Assembly: GCA_027922465.2 (NCBI GenBank)
Contig: BQMF02000264.1
Location: forward strand, 496,001-560,000
DNA length: 64,000 nucleotides
Direction: 5' to 3'
From: Turritopsis dohrnii
Lineage: Eukaryota > Cnidaria > Hydrozoa > Anthoathecata > Oceaniidae
In this document: in pieces, positions 25,441-39,200 of the stretch
Numbering within the stretch: the first letter of the stretch is position 1
Layout of the letters: the number at the start of each line of letters is the position of its first letter
Program-made: the position numbers and the translations under genes
The notes under the pieces: model-generated
The model's input: the letters and a program-made list of their open reading frames with translations, nothing else
The model's database searches: none
Told to the model about the DNA's origin: nothing

Positions 25441-27870
25441 GTATCCTTGCTCCGCCATATTTGACAGCGTACGAAAATAATGCAAACTACGCATCTGATT
25501 GGTTATTAGTGCGCGCGTGAACCAATCAAAATAAGTTACATAACAATTAAATCATCTGCCCGCGGGAGATTCCAAAATGTCTCTTTAAATCTTTGAATAT
25601 GATACCTGTCGTCTGAGACACGCTTTATTTCAATAGCTCAATAGCAGTTGTGAATCCTTCTCTTTTTATACGTCCAACGGCAAGTCAACTACCAGTTGCA
25701 AGTCGGCGGGCGGAAGAACCAACCTTTCCTGGGTTGGAAGCCCAAGGACTAAGTTACTTTATGAAAACTCCGCATTTCACTTTTTAAGAAAGTGCACCCT
25801 TGAGAATATAAAGTCAACTTATGGCTACTACACCCAAAATCTGGCGTCCATCACTAGGAAATGAAAAAATAAGGAGCCTAAAAGTGAATAGTGGCTTTTA
25901 CGAAACTTTAAGGGTAAATACCACCATCAAAGATCATTCTGTAGATTTGTAGAAGGATTAGCATCTTGATGCACACGCGACCAAAGAGTATGTTGAGCTG
26001 GCAAATCGTTACATTAATACGGTGAAAACACACTTGCAAAAGTATTTGAACAACTGAGGCTAAGCCCGAATCTTACCCACGCTAACACCGACACATTTGA
26101 CAAGGTTTATACCGTGAAGTCTGATGGTTACGAGACAAAAATATTGAAATTCATTAGACGATTACTTCAAATTTAAGTCCATACGGCAATTGAATTTGTC
26201 ACAGAACGGGATACCATTAATCATATAAAATGAGTTTTAGAGAACATTCCACAAAAATTCAACGTATCACAAAAATTTGATTAAATCTCCTTAAATAACG
26301 ACCTTTACACTTTTCAAAGGATACAATATCAACATCAAACGAAAACCTAAAAATTTCGATAGATCGTTTTACATTTTTCTCTCTCAAAAACATTCGATAA
26401 AGGTTTTCTTCAAAAAGATCGATTAAAACCTAACAGTTTTATATTGTGCTTAACAGGATATGGCCTGCTGTTAGCAAGAAGCAGATTTTAAATTTAAAAT
26501 GAAAGAATTAATCGATACTAAGAAATAGGGCAATGGAAAACATCACACGATACTTTTGATTACGTAAATAACTTCTCGTAGTTTGGAGATTATTTCAAAT
26601 GAATAACTATTTATCAACTGTGGATCAAAACAATTAAGATTCATCATTCTTAGGTTTAAAAAAATAAACGTAATTAAGAGGAATTCATTGCTTGAAATAT
26701 CTCTAGGCAATAACATAGTTTAGGACATGCAAAGGTTTATATAAACATTAAGTTGATGGAATTTGCGTCAGTTTTTTTTTAAATAACACAAAAAATTTTT
26801 TCTCAAGCTGACAAATTCTTGTAAACAGATAGAAGGGTTGTTGTTGTTTTTCACAGGGGAGAAATTAAAAGGTCATGAAACATCGTAGAAAATAAACTCA
26901 CTTTGTCTTCAGTCTGTTTTGAATACACTGACAATTTTTTTTAAAAAGTTATCACACATTACAGAAGATATAAGTTAAGTTTGTAAAATAAATATTTAAA
27001 ACAAAAGGAAAAAAAAGACGGAAAAAAACTATAGCTAAAAACAAAACATAAACATGAAAAAATTCTAAAAATTACATAAAAACAGTGAAGTAGTAATGGT
27101 GAGTATTTCTAGAGACGATGAGTTAGGAAACCTGAAGCTAAGCCTTTCCTTACAGATATGGTATATAATTCTTGAAAACCAACAGAATATAGAGAGCAGT
27201 AGACAGGTTACTTAGCTAAGATATTAACAAATCTTTTAAAAAAAATCAATTTTTACAGTGAGTGAAAAAAACTTTCAGTTATTGACTAACTGTGTCTTTT
27301 AAAAACAAAATACATCACAAAAAAATCAGGAATGTTGGAATTTTCATGTCATATCCCTTTTACATTTTAAAATAATGAATTTATTTTACTTGCAAACATC
27401 AAAGCATAATCACTGAGTGGATATTTACTTACTAGAAAAAGCTCAATGACAAAAGACACAAATAAGTCCTTTAATACTTTTTTTGTGTTAGTAAATAACA
27501 CAGGATAGACAATAGAACACAGCCCAAAAATATTTGTAAATAATGCAAGCTATCTGAAAACCATCAGTGCATAAAAAAATTTGTCCGTGTAAAACTTACA
27601 TCCATACATTTTACCTCCATACATTCTAATTTCTGATTAGAGTTCTCTAATGTTTTAATGTCAACAATTCGACAAATAGTTTCACAGTTATGTACTTGAC
27701 ATTCATGAAGAGATCACTTCCCTGATCACTGTGGTTTAGCTCAAGAACTGCTTATGTACTTAAACCACAAAATAAATAACCATCTGAATGACATCCCAAT
27801 TTGTTTACAAATCTAAAGCTCGCCGGATCATCTTTCAGACATCGCCGGTAATCTCTTATCCAATGTAACA
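25441..27870. other. AT-rich intergenic DNA and Vangl 3' flank
   Basis: No gene is recognised. The region becomes very AT-rich towards 27870, as expected for the 3' UTR of the minus-strand Vangl gene. TTTATT at 27380-27385 would read AATAAA on the minus strand and is one possible poly(A) signal, about 490 bp past the stop codon. Confidence 0.35.
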
Positions 27871-29442
27871 CTAAACAGAGGTTTCAGAGTTTAAGCGAAG
27901 CACAAACTTGCTGTGTTCAACATTGTACACATTCTCACTGATTTCAAATACTGGCATCCTAGAGACAGCGATTACTAATGAAATGTCATCATTTTTCAGT
28001 TGAAATACCACCCCATCACTAGTTGCCCTATAAGGAGCTTTGTCACAAATGAGGGTCCACTCTTGGTTACCATCATGATCAACATATGAAATACAGGGTT
28101 GATCTATTGTATAGCGTTCAACAAAGGCTTTTGAAGATAAATCGTATTTAACACAATGTGCCAAATGTTTTAAAATTGACTCCAGTGGATAATGCAACTG
28201 TTGTCGTGTTGTTCGTAAGTACTTCTGTAAAGGCCTGGCAATGGTAGGGAAAATAGCTTGGGCTGCCTCTTCTGGATCCATAGAGCCATCAGCTTTTTTG
28301 TTAAGGTCAAATGCATTTAGTCGCGCAATGTGACCAAATGCTTCTTCAGCTGCTGCTACTAATCTGGCTTTGCGTTTTCTGATTCTTCTATCAAGTTCTT
28401 GTTCCTCATAAAATCTATCATTTCGACCTTCCCTTCGACGTCCTGCTGCTGCTGCTGCAATCATAGCTTTTGAAGCTTGCTGGGACAAGTTTTTACCACC
28501 ATCTTTGCCATCCAAATCATAAATCTTTAAACCAGCTAATTTATTAATTTTAGAACGTGAAGTTGGTCTGGGCATATATGGGTTATACTCAGTGAAATCA
28601 ATATAATACCGCTCCAGAACAAAAAGTGCTGCTTTTTGTAAAGAGCATTGACCAATATTGTAATATTTTCTCATTCCATCAACATTCCTGATCACAGAAA
28701 TGGTGTAGATTTTTTCTTTTTGTCTTAACCACATAAGAAGTAATGATAAATAATGCAAAAATAACATGCAGTCAATGAATGATGATGCGAAACTAACTAT
28801 GAAGGAGTCTGCCACGTTTTCGCCACCAATAATCCTCATGGTGTAAAATAGCCAGAAAATAATGATCGCAATATAAACACTGCCCATCATGACAACTTTA
28901 AATACATTGAATCGAGGTAAAAAGGCTTTCGATGGACGTACATAGAGGGCCCATAAACCAAAAATCAAAACAATTTCTTTCACACCAATACCGATGTACA
29001 TCCCATCACAATTTACACCACAATTTTTTACAATTTTGACATCAATTTGCTTTATTTTAGGTATTGTCACAAAAGCGATTGGTGATAAAACAGCAAATAA
29101 TCCCAACAAAGATGATAGGAGAATGCTAATGGCTTGCTTTGAACTAGGACATACAAAACGTTTCTTTTCAGCTTCTTCACCAAAAACATCGAGATCTTCA
29201 AGATCCGAATAAACAGATGTGGCATCTAAAAATAACAAGTAATAGAAATTTATCAAATTCACTCACTATTTGTGTTGAAAGGTTTCTGAATCATCAACTC
29301 ACAATTCCATGCACTAGAAAATTACAAACCTGTTATAGTTGTGGCTGTTTCACCCCAGTTGTCATCTTGAGGAATAACTTGAACCTCGATAACCCCATCA
29401 TCATAATCATCCATTTCAACTGTACCACGTATTTTTCTGAAT
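27871..29442 (-). CDS. VANGL: Van Gogh-like / Strabismus planar cell polarity protein (N-terminus missing)
   Basis: This is a four-pass membrane protein of the core planar-polarity pathway. It partners Prickle in cis and faces Frizzled complexes on neighbouring cells. Two exons are clear: 29330-29442 and 27871-29225, joined through a GAT codon, giving 488 residues. Visible features are the conserved DDNWGETATT motif and a Ser/Asp-rich cluster (SVYSDLEDL). Four hydrophobic segments follow, in two pairs (about 67-90, 107-127, 144-165 and 175-203). The long cytoplasmic domain has RRRIRKRKARL-like basic and AAQAIFPTIARPLQKYLRTT motifs. It ends in the class I PDZ ligand ETSV. An acceptor at the start of 29330-29442 implies an earlier exon that I could not place. 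Otherwise Met near MDDYDDG could start it. Confidence 0.95.
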
Positions 29443-30555
29443 CTATAAACAATAAAACACCTTATTTTCCAAGCTAAAACAGTTTTGTTTCAACGACAGG
29501 ATAACTGAATAAACGTTTCAAAGTCATAAAAATGAATAAGGTCTTCGTAAACCACACCAAGTGAAGGTAGCGCCTTGCTAGCCGCACTTAAAGAATAACA
29601 TGAATTAAATTTACTTTCTGTTGTCTCCGTAAGATAACTGTACAGTAAAATTCTTATAAAATCAGATAAACAAAAAATTATGTTCTGTTTTACTCTACAG
29701 AAGTGTGAATATTAGAAATTATCATCAAAAACCGTTTAAAACCCACAGTTGATTTTTCTCAGCCTCAATTCTTGTCGGATAAAAATGGCCTCTATTCCAC
29801 AACAAACTTTAATGCGTGATTGAATAGTCTAGTTCGGGAGTGTTGATTGGCTGAAAATTATTATTCGATTGAAATCAAAACATGGTTTATTGTCCCCAGA
29901 CCCCGATTTGTTTAACTGCTTTTTTTAAAAAGGCCGGCACTCCAAACAACGTTGAGGCTATCAAAATAATTGTCAAAAGCATTTCATGATGAAGGTATAA
30001 CAAAACTTCGGAAATGCCGTATTTGATCCGAGACTTGTCTGTCGAACGGATAAGAATGTAAGAACATAATTAAATCGATGATTATTAAAGTTATTAAATA
30101 TTTTTCTGAGATGAAAGTAATTTGTCTGCTGAAAACAGGACGTTGTATTTCTGTTGGTACGAAGGACTACAGTTAAAGTTTCAGAAAGTTGTTGGATCCA
30201 TACGACCGAATCAGATCAAAATCAAATGTTCGGATAGCTTTTCACTTTGACTGATTTTCCTTAATTTCCACTGAACACATGCACCATTGAATCTCCTGCT
30301 GGCAACCGCGCGAATGTTTGATGGATGACTATTCCGGTACTAAGATACTGCTATCACATAGGTCCTGTTTATGTACAAAAAACAAGCATTAAAATAATCT
30401 AAAGAATAAGAAATAAAAGATATTTTATTGTAACACATACAAACACTGAAGATTTAAATATTCCTTTTGCACCAGCAAAGGCTAGTGATCTACAATGCAT
30501 TTTTAGCTTGACAGGTGGTAGTCTAAAGATGAAACGATTATTTCGAGTGTTTTTA

Positions 30556-30617
30556 GGGGCTGTTTTTATATGAACAAATTTCATCCCGGGATGAAAATTC
30601 TCCATATAAACAGCCTC
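30556..30617. mobile_element. Harbinger-like MITE, family B, copy 3
   Basis: This 62-bp copy runs from GGGGCTGTTTTTATATG to CCATATAAACAGCCTC. TTA duplications lie at 30553-30555 and 30618-30620, around a central CATCCCGGGATG palindrome. Confidence 0.7.
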
Positions 30618-31119
30618 TTATTGTAGTCGACTGGACTGAAATACTTCTTGAAATGTTTGCAAACTTGAAATGTTTGAAATGTTTATATCAAATAAACACA
30701 TTTTAACATTTATAATGCATGTCTTCACGCGTGGCCTGTTTTGAATGGGTTGCACGTAAGCATTATTAATGATGAGACTTCTGTATCTGTTTTTGGGCGA
30801 TGTAAACTGTCTTTTTTGGGTCTCTGTCAATACGAGGTAAAGGCTGCCACAATATGTTATAACTGGAACAATCATCATTTCAAAGACCTATAAGTAGTAG
30901 GTGTCTCATCTTATGTAGCAAATTGATTCGAGTGGGCTGCTCGTTTAAATTTTGACGCGAAATCTTCATTTAAATTCAGAGTATTGTTCAAAACATTATT
31001 ACCCACAGGTGGACATATCTTTCTGTTACGTTTACTTTGTTTCCGTCGATCGTTAATGTTAGACTCTTACTTCCAATTCGTTTGGCAATTTCGAACAGCA
31101 AAGCTTCGGTTTTTCCTTT

Positions 31120-31870
31120 CTTCATGTTAATTTACCAGCTCATTTTCTCTGCAGAAGCTTGACAGTGTTTCAAGATATTCATTTAGACAAGCATTAATTG
31201 TATTGAAGTCCTTATTTGGGTAATAGAGGACAGTATCAACTTTGCATACTTCAGCAACGATGAGAAGGTTATCGAGTCTCTTTAGGTCGTTGAAGAATAT
31301 CACAAACAGGAGGGACACCTTTCTCTTCAGATAGATTTGAACCAATGCATATTGTTTGCCGTCGGTTGAACAAGTACGATGTGAACCATTCAAGTTCTGT
31401 TGACCGTACTCCATATGACTGTAGTTTTTGTATTAGATTGCTATGGCTTAAAGTGTCAAATGCTTTAGATCCACGAAGACAGCTCCAACCAGACACCAAT
31501 TACTCGGTTGAGTGCTTTTTAAGGTATCCATATTGTCCCGAGTCGATAAGGTTGTTTGTCTCGAGAAATTCCATCAACTGTGTTTGTACCGCTCTTTCGA
31601 TGACTTTTGAAAGTACAGGCAGTACCGATATTAGCCTATAGTTTTCAGGAGCATTTACAGGACCTGATTTATAGATTCGTTCGTGTAACTTTTGCGATTT
31701 TCCATGAGTTTGGAAAAGTTCCTGTTTTGAGCGATAGATTTACAACATAAGAAAGAATTGGCGCTATAGCTTCAGCTCCGCCTTTTATCATCGAGGTGGT
31801 AAGTTCATCAACTCCTGTTGCCTCTTCTCACGTTTCAGTCGGTTTCGCACAGAGACTGTTGACACGTATG
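31120..31870 (-). pseudogene. Broken non-LTR retrotransposon reverse transcriptase
   Basis: Minus-strand pieces in different frames read like a LINE RT in order: ILSYVVNLSLKTGTFPNSWK, ENYRLISVLPVLSKVIERAV, SKAFDTLSHSNLIQKLQSYG, then EKGVPP and LLFVIFFNDL. A degenerate stretch near VDTVLYYPNKDFNTINACLN stands where the catalytic Y/FADD box is expected. Frame shifts and stop codons separate the pieces, so it is non-functional. The clade (Jockey/CR1-like) is a guess. Confidence 0.8.
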
Positions 31871-32240
31871 AAAAGTTTAATCCATTAATTTACGTAACCT
31901 GCAGCTGTTTCGAAGTGATACGTATCTTTAAAAAATAATAAAAAAAAAAAATAAAAAAATTGTTTAAAACTTTTTCAAAAACCCGTTTGGATGAATCTGG
32001 AATCTTGAAGACAAAGGAGTGAGAGTCCAGCTTTACGAGAGTTTTTAGCATCGTCTGCGATGTAAGCGCGCTGTTTATTGCCTGACAGACATCACGTAAA
32101 AAGACAGATTCGACGCCATTATGAAAAAAAACGAGTAGTTTGCGCATGTCCATAATAAACTCCACTTCTTACCATACACTCGTAGGGGATAGATGTGGGC
32201 GTAAAATGGGATGAGGGATGTGGAGCCAATAGGGGTAATA

Positions 32241-33068
32241 CAGTGTGTCCCAGAGAATTTCGGTCTGAGATTTTAACAAGCTATAACTTTTCACACATAT
32301 ATCAGATTTTAGAGATTTTTACATCATTCGATAGCATTTCTTTCAAGGATTTCAAAAACCTATATCTTAAATAATTTAGTCCAACACCTTTGTAGTAAAA
32401 AGGATTTCTTTAAACTGTCACGGTCATTAACTCCTTAATGGTTAATAAAAGTAAGTTTTCACGTGCGATTATTCTTTTGTTTATTAAGAACATGTCGTGG
32501 TGTTATTGAACACACTAAAATTTTAATCTCATCACAAAGTTAAAAATTGTAAGACGGGGGCTTCCACAAAATGTTTTTGACATCATATGAGCAATCTTTA
32601 GCTGCTACAAAAAATGTTCTCCACTGAGATCCAGAGTCTATCAGAGTTGAGAAGTAAAGTTGTTGACGCAGCAAATAATCTTAGAAAAAATCAAAACTTT
32701 ATTCGCCACTCTTTATGACAGCAAGAGCAAATAGCTGTGTCCAGAGAAACGGGGGACATGTTGAGACAGCTTAAAGTTTTGTTTTTAATGACTCTTGTGT
32801 TTTACAGTCACTTGACTTGTTATTCTTTTTGATAATGACCTTTGATAGCTGTTATTGAAAGATATGTTAATTAACCATAAAAAAGATAATTTTCATGGCA
32901 AAATCCTTAATTGTTCCCAAACTAAAAGGATTTGGAGAACAAAATGTATATTTTTAAAATCTATGAATAAAATCCTATCGAATGGTGTAAAAATTGCTGA
33001 AATCTGATATATGTGTAAAAAGTTATGAGCTGTTAAAATCTCAGACCGAAATTCTCTGGGACACACTG
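32241..33068. mobile_element. 828-bp TA-flanked element with about 105-bp inverted repeats (mariner-like)
   Basis: Both ends begin CAGTGTGTCCCAGAGAATTT. The inverted repeats continue with a few mismatches for about 105 bp. TA flanks lie at 32239-32240 and 33069-33070. No coding capacity is seen. This is typical of a non-autonomous Tc1/mariner-family element. Confidence 0.85.
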
Positions 33069-33286
33069 TAGATTTAAGATTACTTCACTGAATTCTCTTT
33101 TCATCGAGAGGGTAGGTGTCACGAAATGCTAAAGAAAACGATGTTATAAATGTTATATTGTGATTTCTGCTGGCACGCATATAAAGAAAGGATGGATTAC
33201 AAAGAATTAAAAGTGGAACAACGTTAAAAAATATACAAATCTAAAAAAAAACTTTGATGACGTCATCGAGCAGTATCAAGTTGACG

Positions 33287-36200
33287 CTAATGTGGCATTT
33301 TCAGTGTTTCCAGGGCAGGGTACTCATCTGGTAGCAACGCATGAACACGACAGATAGGACAGGTTCTTTGCTCGTTCAACCAACAACTAATGCACTAGAC
33401 GTTAAAATTAATAAAAGCAAATAAGAGACCATTCCTATCTCGTTATCGCGAGTGTAGTATTCGGATATAATTTATATTTCATCTTGAATGTTAGATAGTT
33501 TCTTACATTTTTATGGAACACGTGACCGCAGTGTAACTTCAGTGTGGTCTTTTCATTCATATCTTCAAAGCATATGATACAGCCATCGTCTTGATCAAAA
33601 CCATCATGGCGGATTGGCAGCACAGCAGGATTTTCTAACCACGACCCATTCGGATGGTCTGTTCGGGACGGAGCTCCTGCAGCTAAATGGCTAGCTCTAA
33701 CACGAAATGATGACGCTGAAATGTGGAACAGAACGAAAAAATTATCAATGGAGACAGAATAAAAGAAAGAAAAGGATTTCCGCGTTAAAAGACAAAACAG
33801 ATTTTACTACCCAGGAATCAAAATCGTCAAAATTTCACTGTGATGAAAGATATACCAATCGAAATAGTGTATATTTCAATAGAAATTCACTCCTTCGCAG
33901 TGGTTTTTCAACAAATCTGCCCACTGGATTCTTAAACTTTGGCTTAATCTAGTGGGAAAAATCGTCAAAATGTCACTGCGATGAAGAGCACTTTCATTGA
34001 AATAGTGTGCATATTTCTATAGAAATGCACTCCATCGCAGTGATTTTTCAACAAATTTACCCATTGGTATAGTAATCTATTGTAACGATTAATCACATAA
34101 TCATATTGATAGACCCGGGCATTGTCAAACTAAAAAGATTTGAATTACTGCTCAAAATACAGTATATACTCTAGCATATATTACACATATTTCTCTTTCC
34201 TTCTAACTACGTCCCGATAGAAACAAGTATGGATTCTAAAAATTTAAAATGGTAATTTTATCGATTCCGTCCGACATTAAAATAAAACTCCAAAATTTTT
34301 TCCCCTGTAATAGTTATTGCCTTTTTAAATTTAGTCAAACAAAATAAACCTATAACCGACTCATAAGTTATTCTCTTCATTTTCTATTGCCATCAGAGTT
34401 TTCGATTTTTCCGCCCGACATTCAATTAATAAAAAAACAGACCCTATTAAGAGCGACTATTGGACATGAAACGAGACCGCCTTTTTCAGGATTTCTCAGA
34501 GATCGTATTTGTCTCGTTTATCCTAATTACTTAGAAAAAAAGAAGGTTAATTGGTCATCAATCATGATATGGACAGCTTTCGATTATTCTGACAGCTGCT
34601 AATCATATTAAGATGTGTATCATTCTTCCATCGAATGGTTTGTTAAATACATTTAGCAATATTTAAACAAGATCGACAGGCACTTGAAAGACGTAATATA
34701 TTCATCAAGTTGTTGCAACTGATAACTGATAAAGATCTGGCTCGCCTTATAAAATTTTCTTACTTGAACGTCTTTTATTTTCGTTTGGAAAAACGAGGCA
34801 ATATGAAAGAAAAATTTTAACAAAGTGATGTTAATTTGACAAACCACTTCGTAAGATGTGACATCAAGCTCGATGCCGATTGGTTTCTTTAGGACATGCT
34901 TTCAAAACAACGCACACACCACAAGCAATCATAAACGAATTAGGGCAACCAATAATTTCCATTTAAAATTACCACGAATGTGTGTGTGCATTTACGTTGT
35001 GACATATTTTTATGACCAAAGTTAATAGTTGAACAAGAATTTGTAAGGTCCGTGAAAGTCGTTTGCATAACATTTTAGAATATTAGTGCATAGAACACAA
35101 CACTACGTGAGGCTTCACATGAGAACATTATTACGTTCAAAGAGTACAAAAACCTTTTCTCATTCTCCCATTAACCTTTTATCAATCAATAAACTATATT
35201 TGTTATACCTGGGTTAGCAGTTGTAGTCTTCAAACTTTTCTTCCCTTTCACCACATCGACAGGCTGACGCGACGTGGAAGCCTGAGAACGAAGTTACGAT
35301 ACACTAGCATTAAATCAACACGAAGGAGAACAATTCCAACATTATCCTTTGGTTTACCACGACTTTAGTAAACTATACTGAAAGCTTTACTAACAAGTAG
35401 ATTGGTAACAAAGTGCATAATAATATTTCCATAAGAGACAGAACACTATAAATAATTAATGAAAACATGTAAAAAAAGGCGGTAATATCTGCAGCTATCA
35501 ACCGCCCATTAGCAAATATTTAACATGATTTCAATAAACACTAACTGCGATGAACAAAACATACGTGAGCCGATTGATTCTTTTGAAGAAAACGACCAGT
35601 TTTCACCCAGTGCTCTATACCGAACACTATTTCCTCGAATGTCATGCCACTCATGGAGCCTTGTTGGCGACGGAAATCGGTCACCAAATATTGAAGCTGG
35701 TACCTAAAGGTTTTTAACGAAGAGAATCTACATTTCATAGGTATTACCTATTCGAAACTGTGAAGAGTAGGAAATGGATCACCAGACTTTTACAATCATA
35801 CAGCTGTACGAGACACACACTCAAACTTGATAATTAATACGCAAATGTATGGGAAACAGACAAAAGTTTATTTTTTTCAGCCCAAGTTCTGAAGTAACTG
35901 TATACGCTGAAAGAAAAGAGCTCTCCGAAACTAGAAACAGACGAGATAGCATACCTGGTGTGATTTGGAAAGCTTGAAGCCAGTCTCAAAATAACACGGT
36001 CGAGCATTTTTATTGGCAGTTTTGGCTCGTCATTACTCTTGTTAGATGAGGAGCCAAACGACTCATCCGAATCACTGTCGTATCCAGCTGCTATGGTAGC
36101 ATTCGAAGCGACAGAACCGTTCTTATTTAAGTGTTGTTCACCTCCATTACTGGGCGGAATCTGTTCGTGGGGCGGTTGTGATTGTTGGCGGTTGTTTTGT

Positions 36201-39200
36201 TGGGCGTTGACATGGTTCTGCGGAGGTGCTGGAGCACCAGGTGGATGCCTTTGTGTAGTAGGCATCAATTGTTCTTGGCGGGGTGGCTGGTTCGGTGGAC
36301 CCATTCCGTGTGGATTCTTTGGAGATATAAGAAGAAAAAAGTGGTTGTAGGCTTGCACACACGTTTATTATGACCGGAACTACAATAAAACGAACTAGTT
36401 GAAGGGCACGTGAGGTAAAAGAAATGATTCCTTCTTTTCTGATAGAACAGAAAGAAACCGAGAGGACCACAAATAAAGTTTTAACAATCTATTCAATTGT
36501 GGTTCCAATCGAATAGTGTACACTTCATTTATATCATGAGTACACGTGGAACAAAACATGCTAGGCAACCGTCAAATATTTTGTCAAAATATTTCAGGTA
36601 AGATAACAACAAAAAGTTCATCTTTCATTTCGAGCACATGTTTGAAACAGCCCTGGTAAGTGATATATTTTCTTATCCTTTCGAAAGTCAGGAACTGTGC
36701 AGGGTGACGTTTTTTGGCCAGGTTTTTCAGTTTACTTTTTACATTTAACAGTAGGAAACGAAAATATTAACCTGTAGACCTTATAATAGCTTAACGTAGA
36801 GCCCGTTTTACGTAACAAATCTCTCCACACTCCTCTTTCCATTTTTAAAACTGCAAATTCTCGATGAATTTTCATCAATCCTCAAACTCACAACGAAGTA
36901 CTGAAAAACGTTTCCTTAAACCTCACGTCACCTTTTCAGTGACATTACCATATTTAAGGTGGGTGCGTTGGTAGGGTATGGTGGGGGGTCGGCATATTTC
37001 GCTGGCGGCATTGTTTCCAATGGCTGACCGTCTTTCACCGCACGGATCAGCTCTACGAATTCCTCCTAGAATGAAACCAGAAAAAGATCACGAGTAGGAG
37101 GGAATCAACAAGGGCGTATAATGAAATAAAAAAATTCTTCCCAAAAAATCAAGGGCGTTTTACCTGCATTTTCTGATAGGTTACTTGGAAGTGATTTTTG
37201 TATTCCTCCCAAATTGAGCGGATGTTTTGCGCTTCGGGAATATTTCTGAAATCAAGAACTGAACAATATCAACAATGTGAAAAACAAAGGCGCTATTATA
37301 AAGCTACACAGGGCGCTCTAACAAAAGGTTAGGAATGATTTAAGCGAAAACTGCGTGTTAAACTGGACTAACGGCCAGAATTGCATCTGATTCAGTGTGT
37401 TCTGTACGACAACAGCTTGTTCACGATACTTTTTGATCACCATCTCCTTCTTCACCTCCAGTAGAGCAATCTAGAAACATCCAAGTATTCACCATGTTGA
37501 AAACAATTTCTCCTATGACGTCACATCATGATGATAGACTGAGAAGTTTAGAACACACACACTTTCAGAATTCAGATGCGCAATCATTTAATAATAAACC
37601 ACATTTTAATTTGATTTTTAGGGAAATTTAAAGGAAAACCAACGATGGTGTGTTCTCCTTTAAGTAAGCCGGTACCTCAACTTTTTGTGCTCGCTGGGAT
37701 TGTTGTGATTGGCTGCTTGTTAGTCCTTGAATGATATCTTCAAGTTCCCTTTTCTCGCTTTCACGAATTCTCCTATTCAAAGTAACAAAGACAGGACAGA
37801 ATTTAGCTACGCAGCGTTTAAATGTATTCCAGTTAACATACAAAATTAGCAGTGCATGCGCAGTAGAAACGATTGCAAACCCGCGTATTGAATAGTAGAA
37901 ACGCATTGTAGTTACTCATGTAGCCCGTATAAATTACCCAATCAAAATGCAGAAGTTTGTAAACAAACTTATCGCAATGGCTTCCGAGAAGAGCTAACTT
38001 ATTTTCAATGCTAACCTTATTTCGAATGTAAGGTTTGGTATTTCTGAAAAATTACCTTCAGACAGGTAGTTATGAAAGAACTTTAATGAAAGTAAGATGT
38101 AACAAGAGCCTTAAGGCACGAAACATTATGTTGGAACACTAACATTTCATTACGATGCGTTGATAACGATTATTTTCCTGCTTGGAAATAAATTCTCCAA
38201 TTCATATAAACAATACAAATTAATAATACACTTTTGCAGCGGACAATAATGAAGGAAACTTAACTTATTTTCTTACAATTCCTAAAAGTAAATTACACCA
38301 TGATTTAAAAATATTATAACCAATTCTGAACAGAGTTTCGTCATCTTGAACGCAGACTTTTATGATCTTAACAAGTCAGTAATTTGCCAGCTTGTAAACG
38401 AAACTCTTGCAAGATGGGAATCTTGCAAGAGTTTCGTTTACAAGCTCTTGACAACACAGGTATAATATTTTTGATATAACGTGTTATTGGAAGGATAGCA
38501 GTTAATTCAAGCAAAAATATCTTGTGAACAAAATTGATTTTCATGCTTTGATGATGTGTATCGTTTATAAATATTATATTGTGTGCTTTGCTTGATAATT
38601 CAAGTCTTTGTACAAACGTGTGCACATCTACTCAATCAGTTAAGAAGCGTTGCCATGGAGATCAAGTTCCGAACAATAAAAGAAATATCTCGAAAAAGAA
38701 ATATGATTTATAAAAAAAAACTGATAGAAATAATACAAAAAACTAACTTGTGATTTGGTTTTACTTCCCCTTTTAACTTCTTGAAAAACGAGATCATATT
38801 TTTATTGGCTATCTTATCAGGGATACTTTCGCCGAGGAAAAAAGTGACGAAATATTTGCTTCGTGACGAAACTTTTCCCCGACGAAAAGTTTTGAGAAAG
38901 TGAAATTTATGAGAAAGTATTAGTAAAACTTAGCAAAATGAAGAAATTATCCCTGACGAAAATTTTTCCCCGACGATAAGGTACGTCATATGATGCCTAA
39001 CCAAAATTCAGAAAAAGCCTATTGTAAAGGCCAAATATACCGATGGAGATTCATGTCCTGAGCTCATATGAATTTCTAGGAAAATGACATGTCAGTGTAC
39101 AAATTTCATTTTCAAATTTCATACCCATTTATAAATTTCTTAATGTTTATCTGTACAAATTAACCATTTTTGGTATTTTCTCCATGATCATTAACCACCT

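Larger units (their letters stand above)
33287..37772 (-). other. TTC3-like C-terminal exons with RING-H2 finger (32-40)
   Basis: Exons 37676-37772, 37373-37470, 37164-37245, 36949-37065, 35955-36316, 35565-35703, 35209-35281, 33507-33715, 33287-33394. The Pro/Gln-rich exon 35955-36316 ends in the conserved helix LDRVILRLASSFPNHTR. The next exon carries the TTC3 block GSMSGMTFEEIVFGI. The RING-H2 is split by the last intron: CIICFEDM ... LHCGHVFHKN in exon 39, then CISCWL and TCPICRVH in exon 40. All eight zinc ligands are present. Confidence 0.92.

Noticed and set aside
36039..36350. Plus-strand Trp/Cys/Gly-rich open frame
   Set aside because: It is the antisense shadow of the Pro/Gln-rich TTC3 exon 35955-36316.
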